Positions 15,425 through 24,864 of a stretch of 38,194 bases of DNA are shown in pieces. This stretch comes from Opitutia bacterium UBA7876 (GTDB taxonomy: Bacteria; Verrucomicrobiota; Verrucomicrobiia; Opitutales; Seribacteraceae): the NCBI GenBank assembly GCA_002500665.1, contig DLRY01000038.1:106051-144244 (forward strand), in the 5' to 3' direction. Numbering within the stretch: position 1 is the first letter of the stretch; the number at the start of each line of letters is the position of its first letter. The notes below the pieces were generated by a model. It worked only from the letters and a program-made list of their open reading frames with translations. It did no database searches and was not told the origin of the DNA. Both the position numbers and the translations under genes were made by a program.

Positions 15425-18136
15425 TCAGAAGGAGTTGACCGCTGCCGCCGCTACTGCAAGCTGATAGATCACCTGCGTTCCCGAAGTCAGGGTCTCCAAC
15501 CATCTTCCCTTATCCAGGTTGATGGGGACGACGATAACGTCCCCTGCTTCGAGGTTCTGCCTCGTGTTGATGGTGGTAAACCATCCGGAGTTCGCTTTGG
15601 TGAGCACAGCCCCATTTGCCTTCACTGCAAAAACACGCGATTCGTCGGCATTTGCCGTAAACCCCCCGCTTCGCTGAATATAATCTTTAAGGGAAAGATT
15701 GTCGCGATAGAGGTGAGAGGTTGGAAACTGGATCTCCCCCACTACGCTGACCTCGAAAGGCTTGCTGGGAACAAAAAGCTTGTCCCCGTTTCTTACAATG
15801 ATTGAATTATCGCTCTTTTCGGCAACCTGATCCTTCAAGTCGATTACCAACCTGCCTAGGGACTTTGAGTTTTGCAACCTGGCAAGCAGGCCATCAGCAA
15901 CTGATTTCGCCTTGGCCGCGGTTTGCTCGGTGCCTGCGGCAAGGGATATGTTCGCCAAGTCTTTTTCAAGTTGGGCTATCAGCCTTTCCTTTTGCTCATC
16001 TTCTCGCTCAACCAAGTTTACCCGGGTGAAAACCGCTCCCTCCAGAAACGCTGCTTCGGTAAACCCGCCAGCTCTCTTGAAGACGCTTTTGAGACTCTCG
16101 TTCTTCTGGAAGGTATAAACTCCCGGGAATTGAACTTCACCGAGGATCTCAATCGTATTTTTCTCACTCCATGATGGGATCGGTTTTACCGAAAGAATGT
16201 CCTTTATCCGAAGCTTCGTGGAAAGGGTCTGCTCATCGAGAAGCGAGGGCAAGTTGACGTGATTGATCCTTGCCATGGGTGTAGAGGAATTGAGATCGAC
16301 GGTTTGCCTCGAAAGCTCGGCGGACAGGGTATAGGCGGAACCAGTCATGCCTCCGCCGGCAACAACCAAATCCCTCACGGTCATACCCGGGGTATACGGA
16401 TATTCTCCCGGGAAATGCACCATTCCCAAAATCCGTACCGTGGGAATGCCATAGCCCGGTTTTCCCTCGTAGCGTAACTCCTCCAAGAGAGGGCGGATAG
16501 CTCGCTCTCTCTTCGAGGAATCCGAGCGGGAAACAAGTATCAGCTCATCCCTTTTCAGGAGATTCAAATCTTTGACGGAACCGGGAGCGGCGAAAACGTC
16601 GTACGGGGAAAAAGCCAAAAATGAAATTGACCCGGTGAGGCTCTGCCTTCTGATCAATCCATAATTTAGATCGGCATCTTCCTTAAGAAAGGAAAGTGAC
16701 TTCAAAACACCGGAAATCCGTAGTCCTTCACTCCACTCGTAGGGACCGGGATGCTCCGCTTCCCCCTGCACCAGAACTGCCGTTCTCTTGTTTTCACTCA
16801 CGGCTCTTACTTTGAGGCGATCGCCGTTCTGAAGACCAAACGAACCGTCCTTGGCGATGTCCAAGGTTTTGAATTCAATGCCGACTCCATCACCTCCTAC
16901 ACGCTCCATGGTAATCAAGGACGACATGGCTCGATGGGCAAAACCACCGGCCAACTCAATAATGTCGGAGAGAGTGTCGTTACTGGAAATCTCGTAAATT
17001 GCGGGTCGTAGAACGTTCCCACCGACCCAAACCCTATTTCTAACCGAAGGCAGGAAAATAACGTCGCCCTCCTTCAGGGTTGACTCAGCCCGCAAACCCT
17101 TGAGCAGGAGATCGTAGAGGTCGAATTTCAAATCTTCGGAACCAGATCGTTTCAAAGTGAGGGATCTGAGGGATGCTATTTCCTTGAATCCTCCGCTTTC
17201 AAGAAGAAGGCTAAATAAAGAACTACCCGCCGTGACCAACCTCTGACCCGGCTTTCTGAATTCGCCGGCTAAAAAAACTTTTATTTGCCTGGGCTCGGAA
17301 AGAGCTATGGAGACGCGCACACCGGCACCGAACTGTTCACTGACCTTTTCCTTGATAAGGGTCTTGAGGGATTGAAAGGAGCTTCCCTTTTCGAAAACAT
17401 TAATGGGACCGATCCTCGGAAACTGCAGGATGCCGTTTGAGCCGATGACAACGGAATGCTGGGCATCCTGCTGACCAAATAATTGAATTTCCAGAAAATC
17501 CCCCGGACCGACCTCGTAATCAGAAGGAATGGAATAAAATCTGGGGATTTGCAGGGCAGGATGATACCCCGACTCCAAAACAGACAATTTGTCGAACGCA
17601 TCATAGCCGAAAGGCATAAGCTCGGGCTCTTGGTCAGGGCTTGCTTGAGACGTTTCTTCAATAATCACGGAAAGCTGCAGTTCCATGATGCCCTCGAGGG
17701 TATTTTGCAAATCGTGCTTCCTATCAAGAAGGGTAATCATTCTACCTTTGCTCTCGGGATTCTTCGCTTTCTCGAGTTCGGAAATTGTTTCATCATTAAA
17801 GTCAATATCTTCGAGAATCATGGTCTCCAACTGCATCAGGAGTTCAAGCCTGCCTTGGTTGGGATTGACCAAGGAAACGCCTTGGGGTACTTCATCATCG
17901 GAGTCCGGGGACTCCTTGCTCCCGGGAGGCAAAAGCCTTTGCTGTGCATTGGACTGGAAAGGAGCCCTCATACCCCTACCCGATCTAAACCTCTCATATT
18001 CATTGATTACCATATTCCTTTGGCCAGAAGGAAGTCGGTTGACGACGTTCAGCAACTCCGGGGAAATCGTTTGAGCAAATCCGGGTAAGAGGGTTGCACC
18101 AAGAGCGAAGAAAAGAATCAAGTGAACGGGTTTCAT
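15425..18136 (-). CDS. Polysaccharide export protein with six SLBB-like repeats (Wza/OtnA-like)
   Basis: An exported protein of 903 residues that probably forms the periplasmic/outer-membrane conduit for the polysaccharide. ATG 18136 is chosen because it starts a clear signal peptide (MKPVHLILFFALGATLLPGFAQ) eight bases after the wzi stop. An earlier in-frame start would overlap wzi. A charged helical region precedes the polysaccharide export (PES) domain, marked by YEVGPGDFLEIQLFG near 207-221. Six repeats of the type 'V-G-E-x-x-x-P-G-x-Y ... A-G-G' then begin near residues 286, 369, 453, 568, 662 and 797. Between the last two is a coiled-coil-like stretch at about 708-765. A hydrophobic C-terminal segment ends the protein. 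Wza itself has far fewer SLBB units, so this is a long variant. Confidence 0.87.
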   Translation of the reverse strand: MKPVHLILFFALGATLLPGFAQTISPELLNVVNRLPSGQRNMVINEYERFRSGRGMRAPFQSNAQQRLLPPGSKESPDSDDEVPQGVSLVNPNQGRLELLMQLETMILEDIDFNDETISELEKAKNPESKGRMITLLDRKHDLQNTLEGIMELQLSVIIEETSQASPDQEPELMPFGYDAFDKLSVLESGYHPALQIPRFYSIPSDYEVGPGDFLEIQLFGQQDAQHSVVIGSNGILQFPRIGPINVFEKGSSFQSLKTLIKEKVSEQFGAGVRVSIALSEPRQIKVFLAGEFRKPGQRLVTAGSSLFSLLLESGGFKEIASLRSLTLKRSGSEDLKFDLYDLLLKGLRAESTLKEGDVIFLPSVRNRVWVGGNVLRPAIYEISSNDTLSDIIELAGGFAHRAMSSLITMERVGGDGVGIEFKTLDIAKDGSFGLQNGDRLKVRAVSENKRTAVLVQGEAEHPGPYEWSEGLRISGVLKSLSFLKEDADLNYGLIRRQSLTGSISFLAFSPYDVFAAPGSVKDLNLLKRDELILVSRSDSSKRERAIRPLLEELRYEGKPGYGIPTVRILGMVHFPGEYPYTPGMTVRDLVVAGGGMTGSAYTLSAELSRQTVDLNSSTPMARINHVNLPSLLDEQTLSTKLRIKDILSVKPIPSWSEKNTIEILGEVQFPGVYTFQKNESLKSVFKRAGGFTEAAFLEGAVFTRVNLVEREDEQKERLIAQLEKDLANISLAAGTEQTAAKAKSVADGLLARLQNSKSLGRLVIDLKDQVAEKSDNSIIVRNGDKLFVPSKPFEVSVVGEIQFPTSHLYRDNLSLKDYIQRSGGFTANADESRVFAVKANGAVLTKANSGWFTTINTRQNLEAGDVIVVPINLDKGRWLETLTSGTQVIYQLAVAAAAVNSF

Positions 18137-18144
18137 AACTAGAG

Positions 18145-19644
18145 CTAAAAAGTTCGCGAGACGGAAAGACAGGAGGTCATCCCTTCGTTTTTGGACGAAT
18201 AATTCACCGGTTTCAAGCTTTCCCATCCCAAGGAGGCGGTCACCTCAAGGCCATTATCCTCGTAAACCCTTGAATGATAGAGTTCAACTGATAAAAGATC
18301 CGTGGAATAACCATTTGAAACCGAACTGCTTCCCCCACCATCCTCGTTCAGTTTGCCCGTACGAAGCGTTCCGCCCCATCCGGTACCATCTTCACGCAGC
18401 AGCAATCCGCCTATACTAACTAGCTTAGAATCCTGATCAGCCCAGTGCCCAATCGTTCTTCCAAGATAACGAAATCCATCCTGATAAATATGATGCACAT
18501 AGGTGACGTTCCGAGACTTTGGATCATTGGTCCACCAAGTGGAGGTTAAGTCGGCATATTCGGCGAAAAAGCGGAAGGTTGCGTTTTCCAAGACCGCCCA
18601 AGTCTCTATTCCATACTGGAAAAACAGGGCGTTAGGCAGAAAGTCGTCCTCATCTTCTCCGGCAATTTGGCCATATGCGGCAAAAGGGAAGTCAAAAGGC
18701 CGCCATCTGAGATCCAAACCAGCCAACTGATTGCCCGGTTCTTTCGCCGGATCATTACCGGTATTACCGCCTACGTTGTCCTGACTAAGGAAAGCATCCA
18801 CCCATATCTTCAATGACTGCGGTCTTCCCTGACCACCCAACTGGATCATCCGAAAAAGCCCAATTTCCAAACCTGCGACCATAGTAGGTTCGAATTCTAC
18901 CCGCATGCCCCACAGATATGGATTTGGAACATGCCTTTCTTTTTCCATCCGACCAATGAAGCTATGGAAGGACCAAGGACCGATCCAGGAGAGCCACTTC
19001 GAATCGAAAGGTTCCGGAACACGGCGATCGAGGGACACTGCGGGAATGGGACGGGCATTCGAGGACAGGATCAAACTACCGTCCCAACCTGGTCCCCACC
19101 AGCGCTCCACCTTGCCGAAGCTTCCCGACCAATTTCCCAGCCGTGCGGCCAAGTAGGAACCATCTAGGTTCAGTCCATCGTCCGCCCTGCCCTTCCAATC
19201 CGACTCAACGCCCGACAGAGCAGAGATTGAAAGACGAGCGGCAAATCGATCGCTCATCCATGAAGCCTTTACCCGGGAATGAAAATTGGCTCGAGGTTCG
19301 TCGCCAAAGGAACGGGCCGTGACTCGATTATCGGCAAAGCCTATCGATGCTCTCAGGGGAGAAAGGCCCAAGTTATTTTCCCTTGCTAAGGTCTTTCCCA
19401 GCAAATCATGTTTCCAAGCAACTTCGCCATCGGCTTTTCCTTCTTTGAGGCCTCCAAGCGAAAGAGGCCAAGTACCCATTGTTCCCGAAATCGAACCATG
19501 ATCCTTCAACAGTCTAATCTCATGACGAAGAAAAGGGTCCGTCGGATCCAAAAAAGGCTCCGCAGCCAACTTCAGCCCGATCATGAAGGCAAACAGAAAG
19601 AGCAGGCGGGATGAAACTATTATTTCGTGCACTGCAATGAGCAT
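18145..19644 (-). CDS. wzi: Wzi-family capsule assembly outer-membrane protein
   Basis: A beta-barrel outer-membrane protein of 499 residues thought to anchor or assemble capsular polysaccharide at the cell surface. A signal peptide (SSRLLFLFAFMIGLKLAAEP) opens the protein. Barrel-like alternating strands fill the rest, and the last residue is phenylalanine, as expected for BAM substrates. WWGPGWDGSLILS near 168-180 and GFRYLGRTIGHWADQDS near 392-408 are hallmark Wzi stretches. It is the first gene of the leftward locus and is divergent from glnD across 95 bases. The start could be the ATG at 19644 or an internal GTG four codons later; both keep the signal peptide. Confidence 0.87.
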   Translation of the reverse strand: MLIAVHEIIVSSRLLFLFAFMIGLKLAAEPFLDPTDPFLRHEIRLLKDHGSISGTMGTWPLSLGGLKEGKADGEVAWKHDLLGKTLARENNLGLSPLRASIGFADNRVTARSFGDEPRANFHSRVKASWMSDRFAARLSISALSGVESDWKGRADDGLNLDGSYLAARLGNWSGSFGKVERWWGPGWDGSLILSSNARPIPAVSLDRRVPEPFDSKWLSWIGPWSFHSFIGRMEKERHVPNPYLWGMRVEFEPTMVAGLEIGLFRMIQLGGQGRPQSLKIWVDAFLSQDNVGGNTGNDPAKEPGNQLAGLDLRWRPFDFPFAAYGQIAGEDEDDFLPNALFFQYGIETWAVLENATFRFFAEYADLTSTWWTNDPKSRNVTYVHHIYQDGFRYLGRTIGHWADQDSKLVSIGGLLLREDGTGWGGTLRTGKLNEDGGGSSSVSNGYSTDLLSVELYHSRVYEDNGLEVTASLGWESLKPVNYSSKNEGMTSCLSVSRTF

Positions 19645-19739
19645 TATTCACTATCCAAACTGTGGGCAATCCCAAAGGACTTCGTTTTGGCTCGCTCATG
19701 CAGGACTCAATCTCATAGATAGCATCAACCGTTCACCAC
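19645..19739. promoter_or_regulatory. Divergent intergenic region between wzi and glnD
   Basis: These 95 bases separate two genes that diverge, so promoters for both must lie here or inside the gene ends. I could not pick a convincing -35/-10 pair in either direction. GATAGT sits five bases before the wzi ATG, and TTGGCT is present on the plus strand without a well-spaced -10. There is no ops-like or TTGTTCAA-type site. Neither gene has a clear ribosome-binding site. Confidence 0.4.
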
Positions 19740-22514
19740 ATGGAAGACGATCCTCTATTCAGGCGAATTAGGCAACACGCGGAACTAAGGCTATCCTTCA
19801 ACGCCTCTCAATCCGACAAGGATAGATTGGAGCAAATAAAGGAATTCATGAGGCTGGAGAAGGAAATGCTCTTCCGCTACCACCAAAAGGGAGATTCCGG
19901 ATTGCGACTAACAAGGGCTCGAGCCGTCATTATGGACGTCCTCATTCAAAACCTCTTTGCCTACGGCATGGATGTTGCGTCCGAAAGCATTGATCGCGTC
20001 AAACCCATGTGCATTCTGGCCACTGGGGGTTACGGCAGAGGCGAACTAAGCCCACACAGCGACATCGACTTGATGTTCTTGTATCATCGAAAGTCCATGG
20101 GCAAATCTCTTGAACTTCTCAAGGAAACGATGACGAGGGAAATCCTCTATCCTCTCTGGGATACTGGAATGAAAGTCGGTCATGCGTCCCGCGAGTTCAA
20201 GGAAGCAATCTCGGAAGCTCAGAAGGATATTCGGAATAAGAATTCCATGATGGACGCCCGTTTTGTCTGTGGAGACCGGAAGTTGGCGAAAAAGTTCATT
20301 TCAGGCTTTCTAAAGTTTTGTCGAAGCAACCAACCCGGCAAGTACCTCAAGGAACTGCTTGGCGATCAGGAAGCGAGAAGGAAGGAGAAGGGAGGAACGG
20401 TTTTCCTGCAGGCGCCCGACGTCAAGAATGGCTGCGGCGGTCTTAGAGATTATCAGGGAATACTCTGGATGACGAAGGCCAAGTTCGAAAGAGACGGAAT
20501 GAGCGAGCTCATAGCCCGCAAGTACCTCAGCGAGGAGGAGGCGAAATCGTTCCAGGAAGCCTACTCCTTCCTCCTTCGGGTACGAAACGAGCTTCACTTT
20601 CGAAGCAAGAGGCCGGTGGACGTCCTGCACTTGGAAAAACAGCCTGAGGTAGCCCAAGGCTTAGGTTACCCTGAAGAGGATATCTTTCGCAGGGTCGAGA
20701 GTTTCATGGGCGATTACTATTCCAAAGCCCGAACGATCAACCAATTGTCCTCGATCCTCGAACAACGTCTCGTCAATGACAGAGCGGGCTCGACTTCAAG
20801 CCTCAGTTTCTCAAGCGTCCTTCGATCCTACCGCTCTTCTCCCGTCGAAAAAATGGACGGCTTCGAGCTAAGGGAAGACCAGTTGAGCGCCAGCGACCCT
20901 TCGGTCTTCGACGAGGATCCCGAGAGAATGATCCGACTGTTTCGTCATGCCCAGCGACATGCCTACTCACTCTCTCCCGATCTGCGATCCCTTGTCCGAA
21001 ACAGGATTTCACTGATAGACTCAACTCTCATCAACTCAAGTTCCGCAAACGTCACCTTCCGCTCGATCATGCAGGAAATCGGGAATGTGGGTCCGACCTT
21101 GAGCGAGATGCATGAACTCGGCGTGCTCGGAAGATTCGTTCCTGAATTCGGGCGGTTGACCTGTAAGGTTCAACACGACCTTTATCATCGCTTCACCGCG
21201 GACATACACGTGCTTTACTGCATCAACGTCCTCGACAAGGTATTTCAAGGCAAGGACGACGCGTCGATTCGCTATCTTGAGGTTCTGCGCAAGAACGAGG
21301 TTCCCGGCCTTCTCTATCTCATCCTATTCATGCATGACCTGGGCAAGGATCAAGGACCCAAGGGACACTGCGAACGAGGTGTGGATATTGGCAGAAACCT
21401 CCTCAAGAGACTGGATATCGCCGAGGAAATGCACGACCGGGTACTCTTTGTCATCCGCAATCACTTGGAGATGGTTCGCTATGCCAACAAGTTCGATCTC
21501 GAGGATCCAGAGGTCATCGACTCCTTTGCCGCTTTTATCGAAGGTGAACAAAGGTTGCGCTTTCTCTACGTCCATACCTACTGCGACGCCAACGCGACCG
21601 CTCCCGATCTTTGGAACGACCACAAGGAGGAACTTCACACCCAACTTTTCACCAACACCTTGGCCGTACTTGAGGGCAAGCACGCCCGGAAGGACCCGAG
21701 CGCGCTCAAGAATGCCTACAGAGACATGGAGGTAGAAGGCGTCTCAAAGGATGAAATCCTTCGCCATCTCGATCAGGTACCCGTTCGCTATTTCTCGCAT
21801 ACCGGCAGGGAAGACGTGGCTCTTCACGTCGAGATGGTGAACAAGTTCGAGAAAAACGGAAGCGATTCCAAGCAACCGGTCATAAGCTGGAGAAACGATC
21901 TCCGTCGAACCTTGACTATCGTAGACATCGTGACCCGTGACAGGGCGGGCCTCTTTGAAAAGATATCTGGTGCATTCGCCGTAACGGGCATAAATATTCT
22001 TGGCTCGCGCGCCGTCACCAGGAAAGACGGATTGGTCATAGACGTCTTTTACGTGGCAGACGGGAACGGCGGAGTAGTCAACGACACCAAGACCCGCAGA
22101 CGATGCGAGGAATCCATTCGCGCATTCCTTCTCGAAGAAAGCTCGCCCGACAAGCTGATTTCGGAAAAGAGAAGAAAAACGGACAGCAGTCGGCTTTTTG
22201 CCACGGAGGACAAACTCGGAGCGAAGATCCCGCCGCGAGTCGACGTTTACCGAGACGTTTCCCTCGGCAGGACTATAGTCGAGGTACGAGCGGCCGACAG
22301 GGTCGGCTTGCTCCACCTGATTGCCAAAACCATCGCCGGTTGCGGATTCAGCATCCTCTTTGCCCGCGTCGCAACCGAGCAAGGCGTGGCAACCGATGTC
22401 TTCAACATTGAAAGAGCTTCCGATGATGCGGATTTTTCACCTTCCCGGTTTCTGGAGCTTCGCGAGCAGATCAGCATCGCCCTCAACAAGGGAAAATATT
22501 ATCACGAGGTCTAG
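19740..22514 (+). CDS. glnD: Bifunctional PII uridylyltransferase/uridylyl-removing enzyme
   Basis: Senses glutamine and adds or removes UMP on the PII signalling protein, so controlling nitrogen assimilation. The 924 residues carry all four domains in order. The nucleotidyltransferase motif GGYGRGELSPHSDIDLM is at 96-112 with acidic D108 and D110. A PII-UTase linker domain follows. The HD hydrolase domain has H532-D533 (HDLGKD) and a HCERG motif. Two ACT domains begin near 725 and 844 (glutamine-binding part), each with the D-R-x-G-L turn. The length is slightly above the 890 residues of the E. coli enzyme. The ATG lacks a Shine-Dalgarno sequence. It is the only plus-strand gene in the window, and no PII (glnB/glnK) or glutamine synthetase gene is beside it. 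Confidence 0.95.
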   Translation: MEDDPLFRRIRQHAELRLSFNASQSDKDRLEQIKEFMRLEKEMLFRYHQKGDSGLRLTRARAVIMDVLIQNLFAYGMDVASESIDRVKPMCILATGGYGRGELSPHSDIDLMFLYHRKSMGKSLELLKETMTREILYPLWDTGMKVGHASREFKEAISEAQKDIRNKNSMMDARFVCGDRKLAKKFISGFLKFCRSNQPGKYLKELLGDQEARRKEKGGTVFLQAPDVKNGCGGLRDYQGILWMTKAKFERDGMSELIARKYLSEEEAKSFQEAYSFLLRVRNELHFRSKRPVDVLHLEKQPEVAQGLGYPEEDIFRRVESFMGDYYSKARTINQLSSILEQRLVNDRAGSTSSLSFSSVLRSYRSSPVEKMDGFELREDQLSASDPSVFDEDPERMIRLFRHAQRHAYSLSPDLRSLVRNRISLIDSTLINSSSANVTFRSIMQEIGNVGPTLSEMHELGVLGRFVPEFGRLTCKVQHDLYHRFTADIHVLYCINVLDKVFQGKDDASIRYLEVLRKNEVPGLLYLILFMHDLGKDQGPKGHCERGVDIGRNLLKRLDIAEEMHDRVLFVIRNHLEMVRYANKFDLEDPEVIDSFAAFIEGEQRLRFLYVHTYCDANATAPDLWNDHKEELHTQLFTNTLAVLEGKHARKDPSALKNAYRDMEVEGVSKDEILRHLDQVPVRYFSHTGREDVALHVEMVNKFEKNGSDSKQPVISWRNDLRRTLTIVDIVTRDRAGLFEKISGAFAVTGINILGSRAVTRKDGLVIDVFYVADGNGGVVNDTKTRRRCEESIRAFLLEESSPDKLISEKRRKTDSSRLFATEDKLGAKIPPRVDVYRDVSLGRTIVEVRAADRVGLLHLIAKTIAGCGFSILFARVATEQGVATDVFNIERASDDADFSPSRFLELREQISIALNKGKYYHEV

Positions 22515-24223
22515 CCCGGTGCCGGCAACGTCAGGCGAAATACGGTTCCCTTCGAACCCGATTCGACCAGTTCCAAGTCCCCGTCGTGCCCTCTGAGAAT
22601 TCTCTTCGATATGGCGAGTCCCAAGCCGGCCCCTTCCGCCCTTCCGGAAAGAAACGATTCAAAGATTCTATCACTCAGATCATCAGGTATGCCGAAACCC
22701 GTATCCTTCACGAGAATATGCACCTTTCCCTCTCTTTCTCTAGAAGCCTCGATCAAAAGATCCCCACCTTCCGGCATGGCCGCCAAGGCATTGAGAATCA
22801 AGTTCAGCAAGGCCTGTTGGAGTTGACCCTTGTCGACGTAGACCATGACGTCGCGAGGGATCTCGTTCATGGATAACCGCACATGGGATTGCTCCAACTT
22901 CAGCCTGAGCAAAAGAGCGAGATCGTCCAATATCTCGCGGAGAGCAAAATCCTTTCGGAACGATTCCCTGCTCTTCCCAAAATCAAGAATTCTTCCTGCG
23001 ATTTGATTGAGATGGTCGAGCTTTTCAGCAATCACGGAGAGATCTTTGTTCTTCTTCTCGTCGTTTAGATCCTCCAAGTCCAAGGAATCGAAAAGAAGCC
23101 TTACAACCATGAGGGGATTCCTTATTTCGTGGGCTATTTCCGCCGCCAGCGTACCCAATGTGGTCAACCTCTCGCTCTTCCTCATGCTCTCCTCGGAATC
23201 AAAGACGCGGGCGTATAGGTTGGCATTCTCTATGGCGATTGCCCCAAGATCCGCCAACGCTCTTACAATCATCCGCTCATCATCATTGAACCTGTGGTGG
23301 CGATCCATGTAGAGGGAAAGCAAGCCTATGGGCTTCTCCTCATATACCACCGGGGTTACCAGCATCGAATGCAGGTTTTCGTCCCGGATCAGCTTAACGA
23401 AATGATGTTCCTCGGTTCGAAGAATGTCCCTTGCCTGGACCTGCCTGTTTCCCCGCAAGGAGGTCCCCAATATACTTTCGGACGGCTTCAAGGTCTCCTC
23501 GTAAGCACGAGCTCCGTCGGCATCCTGGAGGGAATGCAACTTAAGCAAATCCTTCTCATCGTCATACAGGAAAAGGGCAGAGAGGCGACAATCTAAAAGG
23601 AGAAGAGCCTCACGGGTAATGGTTTGAAGAACTTCCTCCACCTTTCGCTTTCCGGCCATATCCTGTCCCACCAGAACCATAGTTTGCAATTGGTCGGCCT
23701 TTCTGCGGAGTTGCTGTATCATCCACATGCTCTCCAGCACCCTTCCCGCTTCGTTTGCCATCAAGACCAGCAAACGCAAATCATCCTCATCAAATGCACC
23801 TTCCTCCAGCGAATCCACGTTTAGAGCTCCGAGAATACGACCTCCCTCTCTCATAGGGGCGGCCATTTCGGAACGGATCCCCTTCTCCACCTCGTAGTAT
23901 TTTTCCTCCTGGTCGACTTTCCCGGAAAGGAAAGGTTCTCCGTGGAGGGCAACCCATCCGGTTATCCCCACTCCCAGCGGCAATTCCAAACCTTTGCTTG
24001 ATTTCGGAAGGCCCCGCTGCATTTCAATGATCAACCTGTCCGAATCAGCGTTCAGCAGGCAGATTGAAGCCGAGCTTGCACTGAAGATTCTCATCACCTC
24101 GTCTAGGATACCTCCAAGAACCACCTGAGGGTCCGATTCGCTACCGGCCAAGGCGCTTATCCTGTAAAGCGCGTCAACCGCTCTTCGATCCGACTTGTCG
24201 ATTTCTTCCGATTCGTGCACCAA
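22511..24223 (-). CDS. Soluble sensor histidine kinase with two GAF domains
   Basis: A cytoplasmic two-component kinase of 570 residues without membrane segments. GAF domains span about 20-165 and 180-335 and likely bind a small ligand or sense redox state. HisKA carries H365 in AAEIAHEIRNP. The ATPase has N474 and N478 (N-box), DTGFGIP at 507-513 (G1) and EGAGLGLA at 530-537 (G2). There is no receiver domain or partner response regulator nearby. The start is TTG 24223 or the adjacent GTG 24220; no ATG is available. Its stop overlaps that of convergent glnD in a single CTAG. The HEIRNP box is shared with NtrB-like kinases, and its place opposite glnD makes a nitrogen role tempting but unproven. 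Confidence 0.88.
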   Translation of the reverse strand: MVHESEEIDKSDRRAVDALYRISALAGSESDPQVVLGGILDEVMRIFSASSASICLLNADSDRLIIEMQRGLPKSSKGLELPLGVGITGWVALHGEPFLSGKVDQEEKYYEVEKGIRSEMAAPMREGGRILGALNVDSLEEGAFDEDDLRLLVLMANEAGRVLESMWMIQQLRRKADQLQTMVLVGQDMAGKRKVEEVLQTITREALLLLDCRLSALFLYDDEKDLLKLHSLQDADGARAYEETLKPSESILGTSLRGNRQVQARDILRTEEHHFVKLIRDENLHSMLVTPVVYEEKPIGLLSLYMDRHHRFNDDERMIVRALADLGAIAIENANLYARVFDSEESMRKSERLTTLGTLAAEIAHEIRNPLMVVRLLFDSLDLEDLNDEKKNKDLSVIAEKLDHLNQIAGRILDFGKSRESFRKDFALREILDDLALLLRLKLEQSHVRLSMNEIPRDVMVYVDKGQLQQALLNLILNALAAMPEGGDLLIEASREREGKVHILVKDTGFGIPDDLSDRIFESFLSGRAEGAGLGLAISKRILRGHDGDLELVESGSKGTVFRLTLPAPG

Positions 24224-24269
24224 TTCAGCCTATCGCGCCACAGATCCAAGGCGAGCAGGATCGAAGGCC

Positions 24270-24857
24270 CTACTTGCCTTGCAGGAAATGGACCCATGTT
24301 TTCTCCATGGGTTTGCCATAGAGGGAAGTCATGAATGGTCGACAGGGGGGCCTCTTCGGTTGCTTGAGCAAACGCATGCCGGCTTCCTGAGGCAATCGAT
24401 TGCTCTTCTTACTGTTGCATCGGATGCAGGAAATGACGACGTTCTCCCAAGACGTGCCTCCCCCACGGTCACGGGGAATGACGTGGTCCATATTCAAGTC
24501 CTTGGGTGGAAGATTCTTGCCGCAGTATTGACACTTGTATTCGTCTCGCTCAAGGAGGTTCTGCCGGTTGAATTTCATTTCCTGCATCAGCATCCTATCG
24601 TAGTTGCGCAACAGCAAGACGCTCGGCACAATGACTTTCTGACTCACCGTCCTCACGACCCGTGCGCCCGGATCGTGCTCCATTTCCCGGCAATGAGCAA
24701 ACCAGGACTCACCGTCGAACATCCGGAAACTGCCATCCTCGGCAAAGATCACCTGGGCGTGATCCAGAGCGAGCAGACAAAAAGCTCGTTCGACCCCAAC
24801 TACGTTGACCGCTTGCCATAGGCGGTTCAGCACGAGTGTCTGATAACTGGTGTCCAT
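24270..24857 (-). CDS. HNH endonuclease family protein
   Basis: A 195-residue protein with a C-terminal HNH nuclease fold: zinc-binding cysteines C109/C112 (CQYCG) and C144/C147 (CIRCN), the catalytic region MDHVIPRDRGG (D124, H125), and N139 in the helix. The roughly 100-residue N-terminal region, which begins VLNRLWQAVNVVGVERAF, is a conserved companion of this HNH family in many phyla. Members are stand-alone chromosomal genes of unknown role, not tied to phage or restriction enzymes. No methylase or recombinase is next to it here. It has its own promoter between it and purF. DNA cleavage is the family expectation; target and purpose are unknown. Confidence 0.87.
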   Translation of the reverse strand: MDTSYQTLVLNRLWQAVNVVGVERAFCLLALDHAQVIFAEDGSFRMFDGESWFAHCREMEHDPGARVVRTVSQKVIVPSVLLLRNYDRMLMQEMKFNRQNLLERDEYKCQYCGKNLPPKDLNMDHVIPRDRGGGTSWENVVISCIRCNSKKSNRLPQEAGMRLLKQPKRPPCRPFMTSLYGKPMEKTWVHFLQGK

Positions 24858-24864
24858 TCGGTTT

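Noticed and set aside
24270..24857. HNH gene as a defence or mobile-element marker
   Set aside because: No methylase, helicase, integrase or phage genes are beside it, and this HNH family is widespread as stand-alone housekeeping-like genes.
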